From positions 1-64,000 of the forward strand of contig NZ_BOOB01000038.1 of assembly GCF_016863015.1 (NCBI RefSeq): a DNA stretch of 64,000 nucleotides, given 5' to 3'. Below, one piece after another: positions 17,576 to 26,265 of this stretch. The first letter of the stretch is position 1, and each line of letters begins with the position of its first letter. This DNA comes from Microbispora amethystogenes. Lineage in GTDB: Bacteria > Actinomycetota > Actinomycetes > Streptosporangiales > Streptosporangiaceae. The position numbers and the translations under genes were made by a program. A model generated the notes under the pieces. The model made no database searches. It saw only the letters and a list, made by a program, of their open reading frames with translations, and was not told where the DNA came from.

Positions 17576-18143
17576 TCACATCCTGATCAGCATCGCGATC
17601 TGGTACGAGCCGATGCCCAGGCCGAACAGGACCAGGTACGGCGTGTCGATGAGGCCCGCGTAGGCGTCGAGAGTGACGGCGGCGGAGGCGATGACGAGGT
17701 TGCCGTAGCGGTCCAGCGTGTCGAAGACCCGGGCGGGGTGCAACCGGCGCCTCCAGTGGTCGAGCAGGAGGTCCGACGCCTGGTGGCCGATCACCGTCAC
17801 CTTCCCGGGAGGGACGCCGTTGCGGTCGAGCAGCCTGTGCACGAGGTCGGGCGGGGCGTCCATACAGCCCGTTGGGGCTCAGGAACTCGGGGACGGTGAC
17901 ATAGCCGGAGAGGAGATCGACCTGCGCGGCGGGCGCGTCGGCCTCCTCCAGCGCACGGCGGCAGGCGGCCACCGCCAGATCCTCGGCGGTCTCGCCCGGC
18001 GCGAGGACCGTGCGGGTACGGCCGCCGGTGAACAGCGGGCTCTCGGGGGAGGGACCGAGCGCGGGGAGCGTCCGCGTGACCACCGTCGGCAGCGCCGATC
18101 CCACCTCCGCGACGCCGATCTCGGGGTGCGCTCCGCCTGTCAT
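17576..18143 (-). pseudogene. Gutted ketoacyl-ACP synthase III-like gene
   Basis: The gene begins at an ATG that overlaps the stop of the ThDP gene (ATGA) and first reads like a KASIII N-terminus: IGVAEVGSALPTVVTRTL, then AEDLAVAACRRALEEADAP and DLLSGYVTV. Near 17865 the frame shifts and the product continues with DLVHRLLDRNGVPPGKVTVIGHQASDLLLDH and RYGNLVIASAAVTLD, which match the C-terminal region holding the catalytic His and Asn. The middle of about 140 residues, including the catalytic cysteine, is missing. Both ends remain in the right order, so this is an internal deletion with a frame change. Confidence 0.8.
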
Positions 18144-19438
18144 GAGCCGTCCCCCGCGATCGAGGTGAAGCGCTCGCCGTAGGGCGGGATCACCCGGTGG
18201 TCGATCCTCGCCACGACCACCTGAGGCCGCGACCGCTTCGCCGCCCCCGTCCTGGCCGCTCGCAGAGCCTCCCGCAGGCCGTCCGGATCGGCCGCCGGAT
18301 GGGCGTCGGCGCCGAGGGACTCGGCGAACCGCGCGAGGTCGGCCCCGCCGAGGAAGTAGTAGTCGTCGTCGAGGGGGACGACACCCCCGCCCTGCGCGTG
18401 CTCCCCGTGGTTGACCATGCCGAGGTAGCCGTCGTCGAGGACGACGTAGACGGCCCCCACCCCGTTCTTGGCGGTGGTTCGCACCTCGCTGCCGTTCATC
18501 AGGAAGGCTCCGTCGCCCAGCAGGGCGATGGCCGTCCGGCGGGGGTCGCCGATCTTCCCGCCGACGACCGCGCCGCACGACCAGCCCATCGAGGACAGGC
18601 CGCAGGGATAGAAGATGCGCGCCGGTGGGTCGATCACGAGGTGGTGGGCGGCCCACCCGGTGCAGTTGCCGATGTCGATGTAGAGGTCGTCCTCGCCGCG
18701 CAGAGTCTCGTTCAGCGCCAGCATGACCGACACCGGCGACATCGGGGTCTCCCGGGAGACCGGAGGGGGCGTCGGCTGCCGCTGCGGGACGGGGACCGCC
18801 AGGGGGGCCTCCGTGAAGGTCGGCATCTCGCTGCGCAGGGCGCGCAGGAACGTCGCGGCGTCCGCCTGGATGTGCTCGCCGCCGCGCAGGAACTGGCCGA
18901 ACACCGAGGGGTCCAGGTCCACGTGGAAATAGGTCGAGGCGGTCGTGAAGCTCTGGTCGTAGCCGCGGGTCGCCCATTCGCCGAGGCTGCTGCCGATCAC
19001 GACCAGCGTGTCGATTCCCGCCTCCGCGTAGGCCCTGGCGCGTTCGCTCCCCGCCATGCCCAGCACCCCCAGGGACAGCTCGTCGCTCTCGGGGAACAGC
19101 CCCTTTCCGCGCAGGCTGGTCGCGACCGGGGCCCGCAACGCGTGGACGAGCTCGTGGAACTCCGCCCGGCCCCCCGCCAGCGCCTCCCGGGCGCCGCTGC
19201 CGAGGTAGATCAGGGGACGCCTCGCCCTGGCCAGAGCCTGCAGCACGTGCCGCGCGTGCCCGCGGGGGAGGTCGAACGCGGGCCGCCACGCCGGGACGGC
19301 CGCCTTCTCGTCCCCGGCGGCCATCCGGGCGAGGTCGGCGGGCACCGACACGTACGCGGCGCAGGGGCGCGGGGCGGTGGCGACGTTGATCGCCTGGGCG
19401 AGGATGCGCGGGAACGTCCTCGGCTCGGCCAGGCGCAT
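18140..19438 (-). CDS. ThDP-dependent enzyme lacking the PYR domain (acetolactate-synthase-like)
   Basis: The ATG at 19438 has AGGAGG 8 nt upstream, giving 432 residues. ThDP enzymes of this type have three domains of about 180 residues: PYR with the catalytic Glu, a central domain and the PP domain. Here only the last residues before the central domain remain (CAAYVSVPADL), then the central domain (RPLIYLGSGARE onward) and a complete PP domain with the diphosphate motif GDGAFLMNGSEVRTTAKNGVGAVYVVLDDG. Without PYR the protein cannot form the usual active site alone. Either it is a truncated remnant, or a separate PYR subunit is encoded elsewhere, as in two-subunit sulfopyruvate decarboxylases. 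A palindromic operator lies in its upstream region. Confidence 0.8.
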   Translation of the reverse strand: MRLAEPRTFPRILAQAINVATAPRPCAAYVSVPADLARMAAGDEKAAVPAWRPAFDLPRGHARHVLQALARARRPLIYLGSGAREALAGGRAEFHELVHALRAPVATSLRGKGLFPESDELSLGVLGMAGSERARAYAEAGIDTLVVIGSSLGEWATRGYDQSFTTASTYFHVDLDPSVFGQFLRGGEHIQADAATFLRALRSEMPTFTEAPLAVPVPQRQPTPPPVSRETPMSPVSVMLALNETLRGEDDLYIDIGNCTGWAAHHLVIDPPARIFYPCGLSSMGWSCGAVVGGKIGDPRRTAIALLGDGAFLMNGSEVRTTAKNGVGAVYVVLDDGYLGMVNHGEHAQGGGVVPLDDDYYFLGGADLARFAESLGADAHPAADPDGLREALRAARTGAAKRSRPQVVVARIDHRVIPPYGERFTSIAGDGS

Positions 19439-19673
19439 GTGCCTTGCCTCCTGAGGGCGGAGTCGCATGCCGTGAACGAGGGGGCCGGCCGGCCACGTGG
19501 TCCGCCGCGCGCTTGCCCGGCGGCCGTGACGCGGGTGACAGGGGGATCCGGACGCCGGTGGCGTGCGGGAGCGGCGGTCGAAGGCCGGGTTGACTGCGTG
19601 TGGGCGGGATGCCTGGGCCGGGCTGCCGCGCCGGCCGGTGGACACGCATCGACAGGATCCACTGCGAGATTCA

Positions 19674-19692
19674 ATCTTGTCGATGACAAGAT
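19674..19692. promoter_or_regulatory. Perfect palindromic operator upstream of the ThDP gene
   Basis: ATCTTGTC (19674-19681) and GACAAGAT (19685-19692) flank GAT. It lies 236 nt upstream of the ThDP start and 41 nt past the TetR stop. The same CTTGTC-N3-GACAAG core recurs upstream of the P450 gene at 27576-27594. The remaining spacer 19439-19673 holds no recognisable gene. Confidence 0.62.
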
Positions 19693-19732
19693 CGCGTACG
19701 CCTGGCGGAGCCGGGCCGGGGGACGGCCGGAT

Positions 19733-20269
19733 TCAGGCGAGGTGGCGCAGCAGGGCGCGAGCCAGGGACTCGACGTCGCTTCCGGGGTCCGGCTGCACGT
19801 TCCCCTCCAGCAGCAGGTTGGCGAGGCCGTGAGCCAGCGCCCAGGCGGCCAGCGCGGTCGTCCCGTCGGGCGGGTGGAGCAGCTGCTCCGCGACTCGTTC
19901 GCGAGCGGTCAGATACTCGGGATCCCGGGTGAGGCACAGCTCGGGGGCGCGCATCACCGCGAAATGCGCGGGACGGGTGGTGGCGAACCGCAGGTAGGCG
20001 ACCGCCCGCTCGGTGACGTCCTCGCCGCGCGCCCGCTCCAGCTCCTCCGCCAGCAGGTGGTAGCCCTCGGCCGCGATCGCGGTGAGCAGCCCGGCCCGGC
20101 TACGGAAGTGGTGGGCGGGAGCGGCGTGGGACACGTTCGCCCGCCGGGCCAGCTCACGAAGGCTCAACCCGTCCAGCCCGTCCTCGGCGATCGCCTCCAG
20201 GGTGGCGTCGATCAGAGCGCGCCGCAGATCGCCGTGATGATAGGGCTGCTTGCCGGCCGGGTCGCTCAC
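19733..20269 (-). CDS. TetR/AcrR family transcriptional regulator
   Basis: A 178-residue TetR protein. The helix-turn-helix spans LIDATLEAIAEDGLDGLSLRELARRANVSHAAPAHHFRSRAGLL (roughly residues 18-62), preceded by YHHGDLRRA, a signature seen in one actinobacterial subgroup. The C-terminal half is helical with RFATTRPAHFAVMR. It is read in the same direction as the ThDP and KASIII-like genes and could regulate them through the palindrome 41 nt beyond its stop. That link is inference; no operator copy is seen in front of the regulator itself. Confidence 0.88.
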   Translation of the reverse strand: MSDPAGKQPYHHGDLRRALIDATLEAIAEDGLDGLSLRELARRANVSHAAPAHHFRSRAGLLTAIAAEGYHLLAEELERARGEDVTERAVAYLRFATTRPAHFAVMRAPELCLTRDPEYLTARERVAEQLLHPPDGTTALAAWALAHGLANLLLEGNVQPDPGSDVESLARALLRHLA

Positions 20270-20512
20270 CCGGTCGATATTACGGAAGGCCCGCTGTGAG
20301 AGCGATGTCCCTCGATCCCGGGCCGGCTGTGCCGCCGCCCGCCGGCCTGCCGGACGGAGCCGCGATCAGGCGGCTTTAGATCCTTTAAGGGCCAGGGGGA
20401 GCGTGTCCAAGTGGCCGACTAGGGCGCCGGGCGAGCCTGGGTGCGGGAACCGGCCGCGTTCCCGTGAACGTACCGGAACGCGAAACCCGATGTCGCTCCC
20501 GCTGGAGACCGG

Positions 20513-21514
20513 ATGAATGCTCAGGCACCGCGGAGATCCGATGGTGTCCTCACCGAGGAACACGAGGCCCTTGTCGCCGACGTCTGTGCGACGTGGACGG
20601 AGATCGGCCTGTCGACGGACCCGGCCGACCGGAGCGCGGCGGAGCGGGCGGTCCGCGAGGCGTACGCGGTGATGCGGATGGAGCCGCCGGGCCGGATCGT
20701 GTGGGCCGGCTCTCCGGTCGCCTGCCTGCGGGCCTGCGTCGGCGACGCCCCCGCCCCGGGCCCGCCTCGTCTCCCGGACGAGTCGTCGTCACCCGGGCTC
20801 GTGGCGGAACTGCGCCGGGAGCTGCGGCGCCGGCACCGGAGCAGTCCGTGGAGCGGGTTGGAGGACCGGCTGGCCCGCCGCCTTCGGGACGAACTCGGGA
20901 CGCGGACGTGGGACGAGCTCCGCACCCAGATCGCGGCCCGGCTCAGGGAGCCTCTGTGGCACCGCTTCGGGGTGCGGCTGCGCGGCCCTGTCCTGAGCCG
21001 GCTCGACGCCCGGTTCCCCTCGTTGTCGTGCGGTCATCTGGGCGGGGTCCAGGACGTCTGGCGGGACGCGTACTGGATCGCGCTCTACACGTGCGCGCTC
21101 CGCGTCACGCGGATGCGGGACGAGCGGCTCGAGGCGTTCGCCGCCGTCGCCCGCCACGTCGGCTGGTGGATCCCGTCGGCGGACGGCGTCGTCCTGTCCG
21201 AACGGCCCGCGGTCCTGTGGCGGGACGAGCAGGAGCGCCTCCACAGCGCGACCGGGCCCGCGCTGTCCTGGCCTGACGGACACGCGCTCCACGCCTGGCA
21301 CGGAACGCCGGTGCCCGGGTGGGTCATCACGGACCCCGCTCCGGAGGCGATCAGGAGAGAGGCCGACCCGGAGATCCGCAGGTGCGCGGCCGAGTCCGCG
21401 GGCCGGGAGCACTGTGCCGCCGGATCACCCGCTTCCGGACGTCGAGGGGGTGACCGATGGAGGAGGCCCTGGACCGTTACGAGGCGGCGCTGGAGCCGGA
21501 GCGCCGCCTCGTGA
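20513..21514 (+). CDS. DUF6745-type protein, probably C-terminally altered
   Basis: The 333-residue protein has GGAG about 6 nt before its ATG. Residues about 235-300 show the pattern of DUF6745 proteins of actinomycetes: ERLHSATGPALSWPDGHALHAWHGTPVPGWVITDPAPEAIRREADPEIRR. That block is usually followed by a Trp-rich helix, whereas here the last 45 residues are low-complexity (SPASGRRGGDRWRRPW) and overlap the start of the next gene by 58 nt. A frameshift or recombination at the 3' end is likely. Function of the family is unknown; genomic relatives often sit near leucine-rich-repeat-like proteins. Confidence 0.65.
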   Translation: MNAQAPRRSDGVLTEEHEALVADVCATWTEIGLSTDPADRSAAERAVREAYAVMRMEPPGRIVWAGSPVACLRACVGDAPAPGPPRLPDESSSPGLVAELRRELRRRHRSSPWSGLEDRLARRLRDELGTRTWDELRTQIAARLREPLWHRFGVRLRGPVLSRLDARFPSLSCGHLGGVQDVWRDAYWIALYTCALRVTRMRDERLEAFAAVARHVGWWIPSADGVVLSERPAVLWRDEQERLHSATGPALSWPDGHALHAWHGTPVPGWVITDPAPEAIRREADPEIRRCAAESAGREHCAAGSPASGRRGGDRWRRPWTVTRRRWSRSAAS

Positions 21515-22209
21515 CCGGAGACCGGGTTCTGGCCCGATTGCTGGCGCCTGACTGCGAGAGCGATCTGTTCGCCCGGTGGTTCCTGCGTGCCGGTGCGCAC
21601 GGCGTCTACCTGAGCCGGCACGAGGGATGGTGGCTCCTGGACGAGAGCCCGGGAAACCGCCCGGCGGAGACGGGGCGGCCGGGGGAGGCGCCGGACGCGG
21701 ACGCGCCTGGCGCGGACTCACCCGGCATGGACACCGTGGCGATGCTGCTGGAGTCGGTCCACGCCGCGGCGGACTGGTGGCAGGTGCGGTACGGCGAGCG
21801 GCCTGACGTGGAGGCCCTCCTGGCGACGCCCCCGCCGGCCGCCGCCGAGTTCTACGTGCGGCTCCGTGAGAACGTCGTCCGCGGTCCGGCCCCCTACTGC
21901 GGGGCCGCCGTCGACTACGAGGTCGCGCGGGTGCTGGTGACGGCCGGTCCCGCTCTCCTGGAGAACTGCCGGCGGGTCTTCGGGCGTGATTCGGGCTGTT
22001 GTGGTTTCCTGGCCGCTCTGATCGGCCGGCAGGGCGGCCAGCTGAGTCTGCGGCGGCACCGTCTCGGCTCCTGCCTGACCGGGCACCCGGACGCGCTCGG
22101 CCGGATGACCGCGGTGGGGAAGACCGCGCTGGCCTGTTCCGCCGAGTTCCTGACGGAGTGCTGGGACCTCGCGCGAGCCGATCTGGAGGCCGGCGGCAAG
22201 GCGCGGTGA
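21457..22209 (+). CDS. Hypothetical protein
   Basis: A 250-residue protein I do not recognise. GGGGGTG lies a few nt before the ATG, and codon third positions are strongly G/C throughout, which supports coding. A low-complexity linker (residues about 67-90, rich in Pro, Gly, Asp and Ala) separates an N-terminal part with FLRAGAHGVYLSRHEGWWLLDESPG from a helical C-terminal part. Several cysteines (PYCGAAVDYE, RDSGCCGFL, SCLTGHP) are notable for a cytoplasmic actinobacterial protein. It overlaps the DUF6745-type gene upstream and may act with it. Confidence 0.55.
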   Translation: MEEALDRYEAALEPERRLVTGDRVLARLLAPDCESDLFARWFLRAGAHGVYLSRHEGWWLLDESPGNRPAETGRPGEAPDADAPGADSPGMDTVAMLLESVHAAADWWQVRYGERPDVEALLATPPPAAAEFYVRLRENVVRGPAPYCGAAVDYEVARVLVTAGPALLENCRRVFGRDSGCCGFLAALIGRQGGQLSLRRHRLGSCLTGHPDALGRMTAVGKTALACSAEFLTECWDLARADLEAGGKAR

Positions 22210-22250
22210 GACGACCCGCGGTGGCGGCCGGAACGCCGGTGACCCGGGCG

Positions 22251-25200
22251 TCAGCCGGCTCTCACGACCGTCGCGTCCCACCACACGGGTGAGATCGCCA
22301 GACCGGCGACCGCCATCACGCGGTTGCGCCACATGGTCAGGCCGGCTCGGCCCGCCAGCCGTCCGAGCCGCAGCAGATGGCGCGTGGCGGAGGCCGGGTC
22401 GCCCACGGTCGACGCGAGCAACGCCAGGAACCAGTCCACCGGCCCGAGGAAGGCGATGGAGGCCCCCACCGACACTCGCCCGCCGTAGGGCACGAGGACG
22501 GTGTAGGTGGCCTCACACGCCTCGACGTCCCCGACCGCCGCCTGCGCCGCCGCCTGAAGGCAGGTCAGGGTGAGCCAGGCCCAGTCGAGTGGCGGCGGCA
22601 CCCATCCTCCGGCCGCGAGCTTCTGCGCCTCCTCCAGCCTGTCCTGCGCGCACAGCATGAGCACCCGCAGCAGTTGCTCCGCGCTGGGGTGGACGTCGGC
22701 GATCGCGTCGACGAGGGGCTCCGCGTCGGCTATCGTCCCGCGCTGGTAGTGGAGGAGGACGCGGCCCAGGGCCACGATCGATCCGGCATACCACATGCCA
22801 ATGTGCTCGGCCTGCCGCTCCGCGGCCGCGTACACGGCCTCGGCGTCGTCGAACCGCCCGGCGACGGCGAGACGCCCCGCGCGCCACACCGTGTGCTGGA
22901 AGCGCGGCCACGGCAGGGGCATCCGGTTGAGGATCTCGTCGCAGCGGGCGGCCGCCTGGTCGGCTCCCGTCAGGTCGAACAGCTCCATGCGGCGGTAGGT
23001 GAGCATCATCTCCGAGAGGAGCTCGAACTCGGGCGTCTGCGTGCGCCGCGCGAGCGCCCCGATCTCCTCGGCGATGTCCAGGGACTGCTCCACGTAGATG
23101 CTGCTCGGGAGCGACAGGTAGCGCGCGTTCAGTATCCGCATCAGCAGTTGCGGATCGTCGAGCCGCCGTGCCATCTCGACGGCCTCCGCGGAGTAGAGGT
23201 CGCAGCGCGTGTCGTCGGTGCCGTCGTACAGTTCCTGGGCGAGCCCGCCGAGCAGGCGGGCCCGTTCGGGACTGTCGCTTTCCGGCAGTGTCCTGAGCGC
23301 GAGCTCGAACCGGTGCACCAGCTGAAGCTCCACCTCCTGGTAGGGATTGCGCAGGTTCCAGATCGACGGGGCGTCCAGCGCGGTCAGCGCGCGAGCGACC
23401 AGCAGGGGGCCGCCCCCGCCGGTGGCACGGTCGCCGGCCCGGTCGGCGGTGCGTATCGCCTGGGCGCGCACCTTCCTGGCGCCGAGGGCGTCTCCCGCTT
23501 CGAGCAGCGCCTTCGCCTGCCGGAGCAGAAGCTCCACGTGGTCGGCCGGATCACCGGCGGACGCGCCGTGGGCCTTGACCGCGTGGGACCACCACATGGC
23601 GGCCTCCTCGTAGGCGAGGCGGAGGGTCGCCTGCTCGGCCATCGCCCGCGCCCAGTGCACCGCCTCGGCGTACGCGGCGGGACCCGCCTCGATCGCGTGG
23701 TGGGCGATGACGGCGAGGTCCACCGCCGGACGCGTGGCGAGCGCGTTCATCGCCTCGCGGTGGATGGTCGCCTTGCGCAACGGAGGGATCCCACGGATGA
23801 GGGTCTCCCTGACCAGGTCGTGGGTGAAGGCCATCCGGTTGGCCGTGGCCAGGATCAGCCCGGCCCTGACCGCGTGATCGAGCAGGTCGTAGGAGCCCGT
23901 CCGGCAGATCTGGGCGACGACGTCGGGATCGAACTCCCTGCCGATGACCGCGGCGACCCTCAGCACGTCGGTCACCTGCGGGCCGACCTCCGCCAGCCGC
24001 TGGCGGATCAGGCTGGCGACCGCGTCGGGCAGCCCGTCCAGCGGGTGGCCGTGCGCGAGCATCCGCAGCGTCTCACGGATGAAGAACGGGTTGCCGCCGG
24101 TACGCAGGGTCAGCCGGCGCGCGGTCTCGTCGTCGAGCCGGGAGCCCGTCGCGGCGGCCAGCGCCTGCACGGCGGCCGCGTCGAGCCCGGCCAGGCGGAG
24201 ACGGAGCAGGTCGTGACGGGCGAGCCGGCTCACGACGCGCTCGACCGCGGAGAGGTCACCGCTGTCCCGGAACGCCACGACCATCGTGAGGGGCACAGCC
24301 TCGCGCGAGTCCCTGATGAGCGCCATCACGTCGCCGAGCAGTTCGAGCGTGGCGAGATCGGCCCAGTGGAGGTCGTCGAAGATGATGACGAGCGGCTGGA
24401 TCCGCGCGGTGGCGACGAGCCAGTCGGCGATGGCGCGGTGCCGATGCATCTTCGCGCCCACGGTGGAGCCCGCGGGCGCCTCCTCGTCGAGCAGGCCGGT
24501 GAGCGCCTGCCGGTCCAGAGGCGGATGGACCTGGGAGAGAGACCTGAGCACCTGGATCCAGGGCCAGAGCGGCAGGGCTCCCTCGATCTCCTGGCAGCCG
24601 CCCCACAGCGCGACACGGCCGAGCTCGGAGCAGCGCTCGCGGAACGCCTCCAGGAGCCACGTCTTTCCTATGCCGGGCTCGCCGCTCACCACGATGGTGT
24701 TCACGTCGCCGCGGTGGAGGAGGCCCTCCATCCCCGCGAGCTGCCGGTCCCGGCCGATCCTCGGCGGCGGCGGGGCCTTGGCGAGGACGACGGGCGGCGC
24801 GGCGGGGGCCGGCGAGATATGGCTCGGCGAGGCAGGGTTCGGCGAGGCGGGGTTCGGCGAGGCGGGGTTCGGCGCGTGCGCCAGCGACTGGGCCTGCCGG
24901 AGGATGTCGTCTTCGAGGGTCTGCAGCTCGGGGCCGGGGTCGAGACCGAGCTGGGCGACGATGAGCCCTCTGGCCCTGCGCAGCGTGCCGAGGGCGTCGG
25001 CCTGCCGGCCGGAGCGGTAGAGAGCGAGGGCGAGCAGCCACCACAGACGTTCCCGGAGCGGATGCCTGCTGGTCTGGGCCTCCAGATCGTTGATCACCGC
25101 CTGCGGACGGCCGAGATCCAGCTGTGCCTCGGCGCGGCGTTCCATCGCCACCAGGTGCAACTCGCACAGGCGGTTCACTTCGGTGACCGCCCAGAGCTCG

Positions 25201-25625
25201 CCGGAGAACTCGCCGTACGGCGTGCCGCGCCAGAGCGCGAGAGCCTCGTCCAACCGGGGCAGGGCCTGCTCGGGCGGGCGGTGTTCGGCGTCGGCGACGA
25301 GCTCGGCCAGTCGCAGCGCGTCGATGCCGGAGGTGTCCAGCAGGTAGCCCGGCCGTCGTGCGACGAGAAGCCGCGGGGGTGTGCGTGGCGCCCGCCCCGG
25401 CTCTATGGCCCGGCGCAGGTTCGACACGTAGACGTGGAGCGATGCCAGGGCGGTCGTGGGCGGCGTGCCCTGATAGAGATCGTCGATCAGGGTGTCCGTG
25501 GAGACGACCGCTCCCGCGGCCAGCACCAGCCGGGCCAGGACGGCTCGTTGTCGTGGGCCGCCGAGGCCGACGAGGGCCCCGCTGTCGTCACGTACTTCGA
25601 AGGGTCCCAGGACGCGGAAATCCAT
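22251..25625 (-). CDS. Large SARP-type regulator: HTH, BTAD, ATPase, TPR-like C-terminus
   Basis: The 1124-residue protein starts at an ATG preceded by AAGGTGGGG. Residues 1-95 form an OmpR-like winged helix (MDFRVLGPFEVRDD, LASLHVYVSNLRRAIEPG) and about 100-245 a bacterial transcriptional activation domain. A Pro/Asn/Ser linker encoded by 15-bp repeats follows. The ATPase has Walker A GEPGIGKT near 315 and Walker B VIIFDDLHWAD near 411. The remaining 600 residues are helical and TPR-like, and there is no C-terminal LuxR helix-turn-helix. Proteins of this AfsR-like size usually activate antibiotic clusters in response to phosphorylation or nucleotide binding. The P450 gene upstream on the same strand is a plausible neighbour target. 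Confidence 0.9.
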   Translation of the reverse strand: MDFRVLGPFEVRDDSGALVGLGGPRQRAVLARLVLAAGAVVSTDTLIDDLYQGTPPTTALASLHVYVSNLRRAIEPGRAPRTPPRLLVARRPGYLLDTSGIDALRLAELVADAEHRPPEQALPRLDEALALWRGTPYGEFSGELWAVTEVNRLCELHLVAMERRAEAQLDLGRPQAVINDLEAQTSRHPLRERLWWLLALALYRSGRQADALGTLRRARGLIVAQLGLDPGPELQTLEDDILRQAQSLAHAPNPASPNPASPNPASPSHISPAPAAPPVVLAKAPPPPRIGRDRQLAGMEGLLHRGDVNTIVVSGEPGIGKTWLLEAFRERCSELGRVALWGGCQEIEGALPLWPWIQVLRSLSQVHPPLDRQALTGLLDEEAPAGSTVGAKMHRHRAIADWLVATARIQPLVIIFDDLHWADLATLELLGDVMALIRDSREAVPLTMVVAFRDSGDLSAVERVVSRLARHDLLRLRLAGLDAAAVQALAAATGSRLDDETARRLTLRTGGNPFFIRETLRMLAHGHPLDGLPDAVASLIRQRLAEVGPQVTDVLRVAAVIGREFDPDVVAQICRTGSYDLLDHAVRAGLILATANRMAFTHDLVRETLIRGIPPLRKATIHREAMNALATRPAVDLAVIAHHAIEAGPAAYAEAVHWARAMAEQATLRLAYEEAAMWWSHAVKAHGASAGDPADHVELLLRQAKALLEAGDALGARKVRAQAIRTADRAGDRATGGGGPLLVARALTALDAPSIWNLRNPYQEVELQLVHRFELALRTLPESDSPERARLLGGLAQELYDGTDDTRCDLYSAEAVEMARRLDDPQLLMRILNARYLSLPSSIYVEQSLDIAEEIGALARRTQTPEFELLSEMMLTYRRMELFDLTGADQAAARCDEILNRMPLPWPRFQHTVWRAGRLAVAGRFDDAEAVYAAAERQAEHIGMWYAGSIVALGRVLLHYQRGTIADAEPLVDAIADVHPSAEQLLRVLMLCAQDRLEEAQKLAAGGWVPPPLDWAWLTLTCLQAAAQAAVGDVEACEATYTVLVPYGGRVSVGASIAFLGPVDWFLALLASTVGDPASATRHLLRLGRLAGRAGLTMWRNRVMAVAGLAISPVWWDATVVRAG
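24826..24870. repeat. 15-bp tandem repeat in the SARP linker
   Basis: Three adjacent copies of GGCGAGGCGGGGTTC (first with one change) plus a degenerate fourth to the left. They encode a five-residue unit (Asn-Pro-Ala-Ser-Pro) in the flexible linker between the activation and ATPase domains. Copy number is likely to vary between strains. Confidence 0.85.
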
Positions 25626-26265
25626 GCCCCCACCTTGTCGGCCAGTAGATACGACTGCTTCGGGATCCTCTTGATGCATAAAATATCCCTTATAGGGCTT
25701 TTGCAACAAATGTCATGATTCTGTGACAGGAGGAATTCGCCCTCGTTACTTCGGTAACCCTCCTCGCCCGGTTGACGGGACCTGACGGATGAGAGTCTCC
25801 TGAATCCGACTTGGAGCTGAATTAGGAGCTGATTGTGCGCGACTGCGCGGTGCCGCGGCCTCCGGGGACGCGCGTACTCCCCGCGGCGGCCCCCGGACCG
25901 CGGGCAGGTCTCGGGGGCCGCGGAGAGCCGGACGGGCGGCATGGTCGCGGCGCCGGGCGCCGGGCGCCGGGGGAGGAGGTCGCGCGTTCGGACGCGGCGC
26001 GGCCGGCCCGGGCTGAGCACGCTCGCGAGGATCATGGCGAGCTCGCCGGGCGCGGCGTCGCGCGGAGGGCGAGCCGTGCGTGCCCGGGGAGGTGCGGGCA
26101 TCGTGACGGTCACGCCATGTCTTGCGAATTTCTTGTGGTTCGCTAAAGCCCCATGTTCACGGGAACAGGCCGTTCGGGGGTCACGACTTCGGGCGCCGCC
26201 TTATGGACGGCCCCGGAGCAGGTGAAATCGCCGCGTACGAAGTGAGACCTCGTGCGGCGGGTGAC
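25626..26265. other. Intergenic region between the P450 and SARP genes
   Basis: No gene is supported here; the open frames are GC-rich noise. The part next to the SARP start (about 25670-25830) is AT-rich and holds the small palindrome CCCT-TAT-AGGG (25687-25697). On the minus strand TTGCAA (25701-25706), 17 nt, TTTTAT (25678-25683) is a weak promoter candidate for the SARP gene. The rest shows nothing I can name. Confidence 0.5.

Noticed and set aside
22377-25718. Long plus-strand frame opposite the SARP regulator
   Set aside because: Antisense shadow caused by high GC; no recognisable protein features, whereas the minus-strand frame has full SARP and ATPase motifs.
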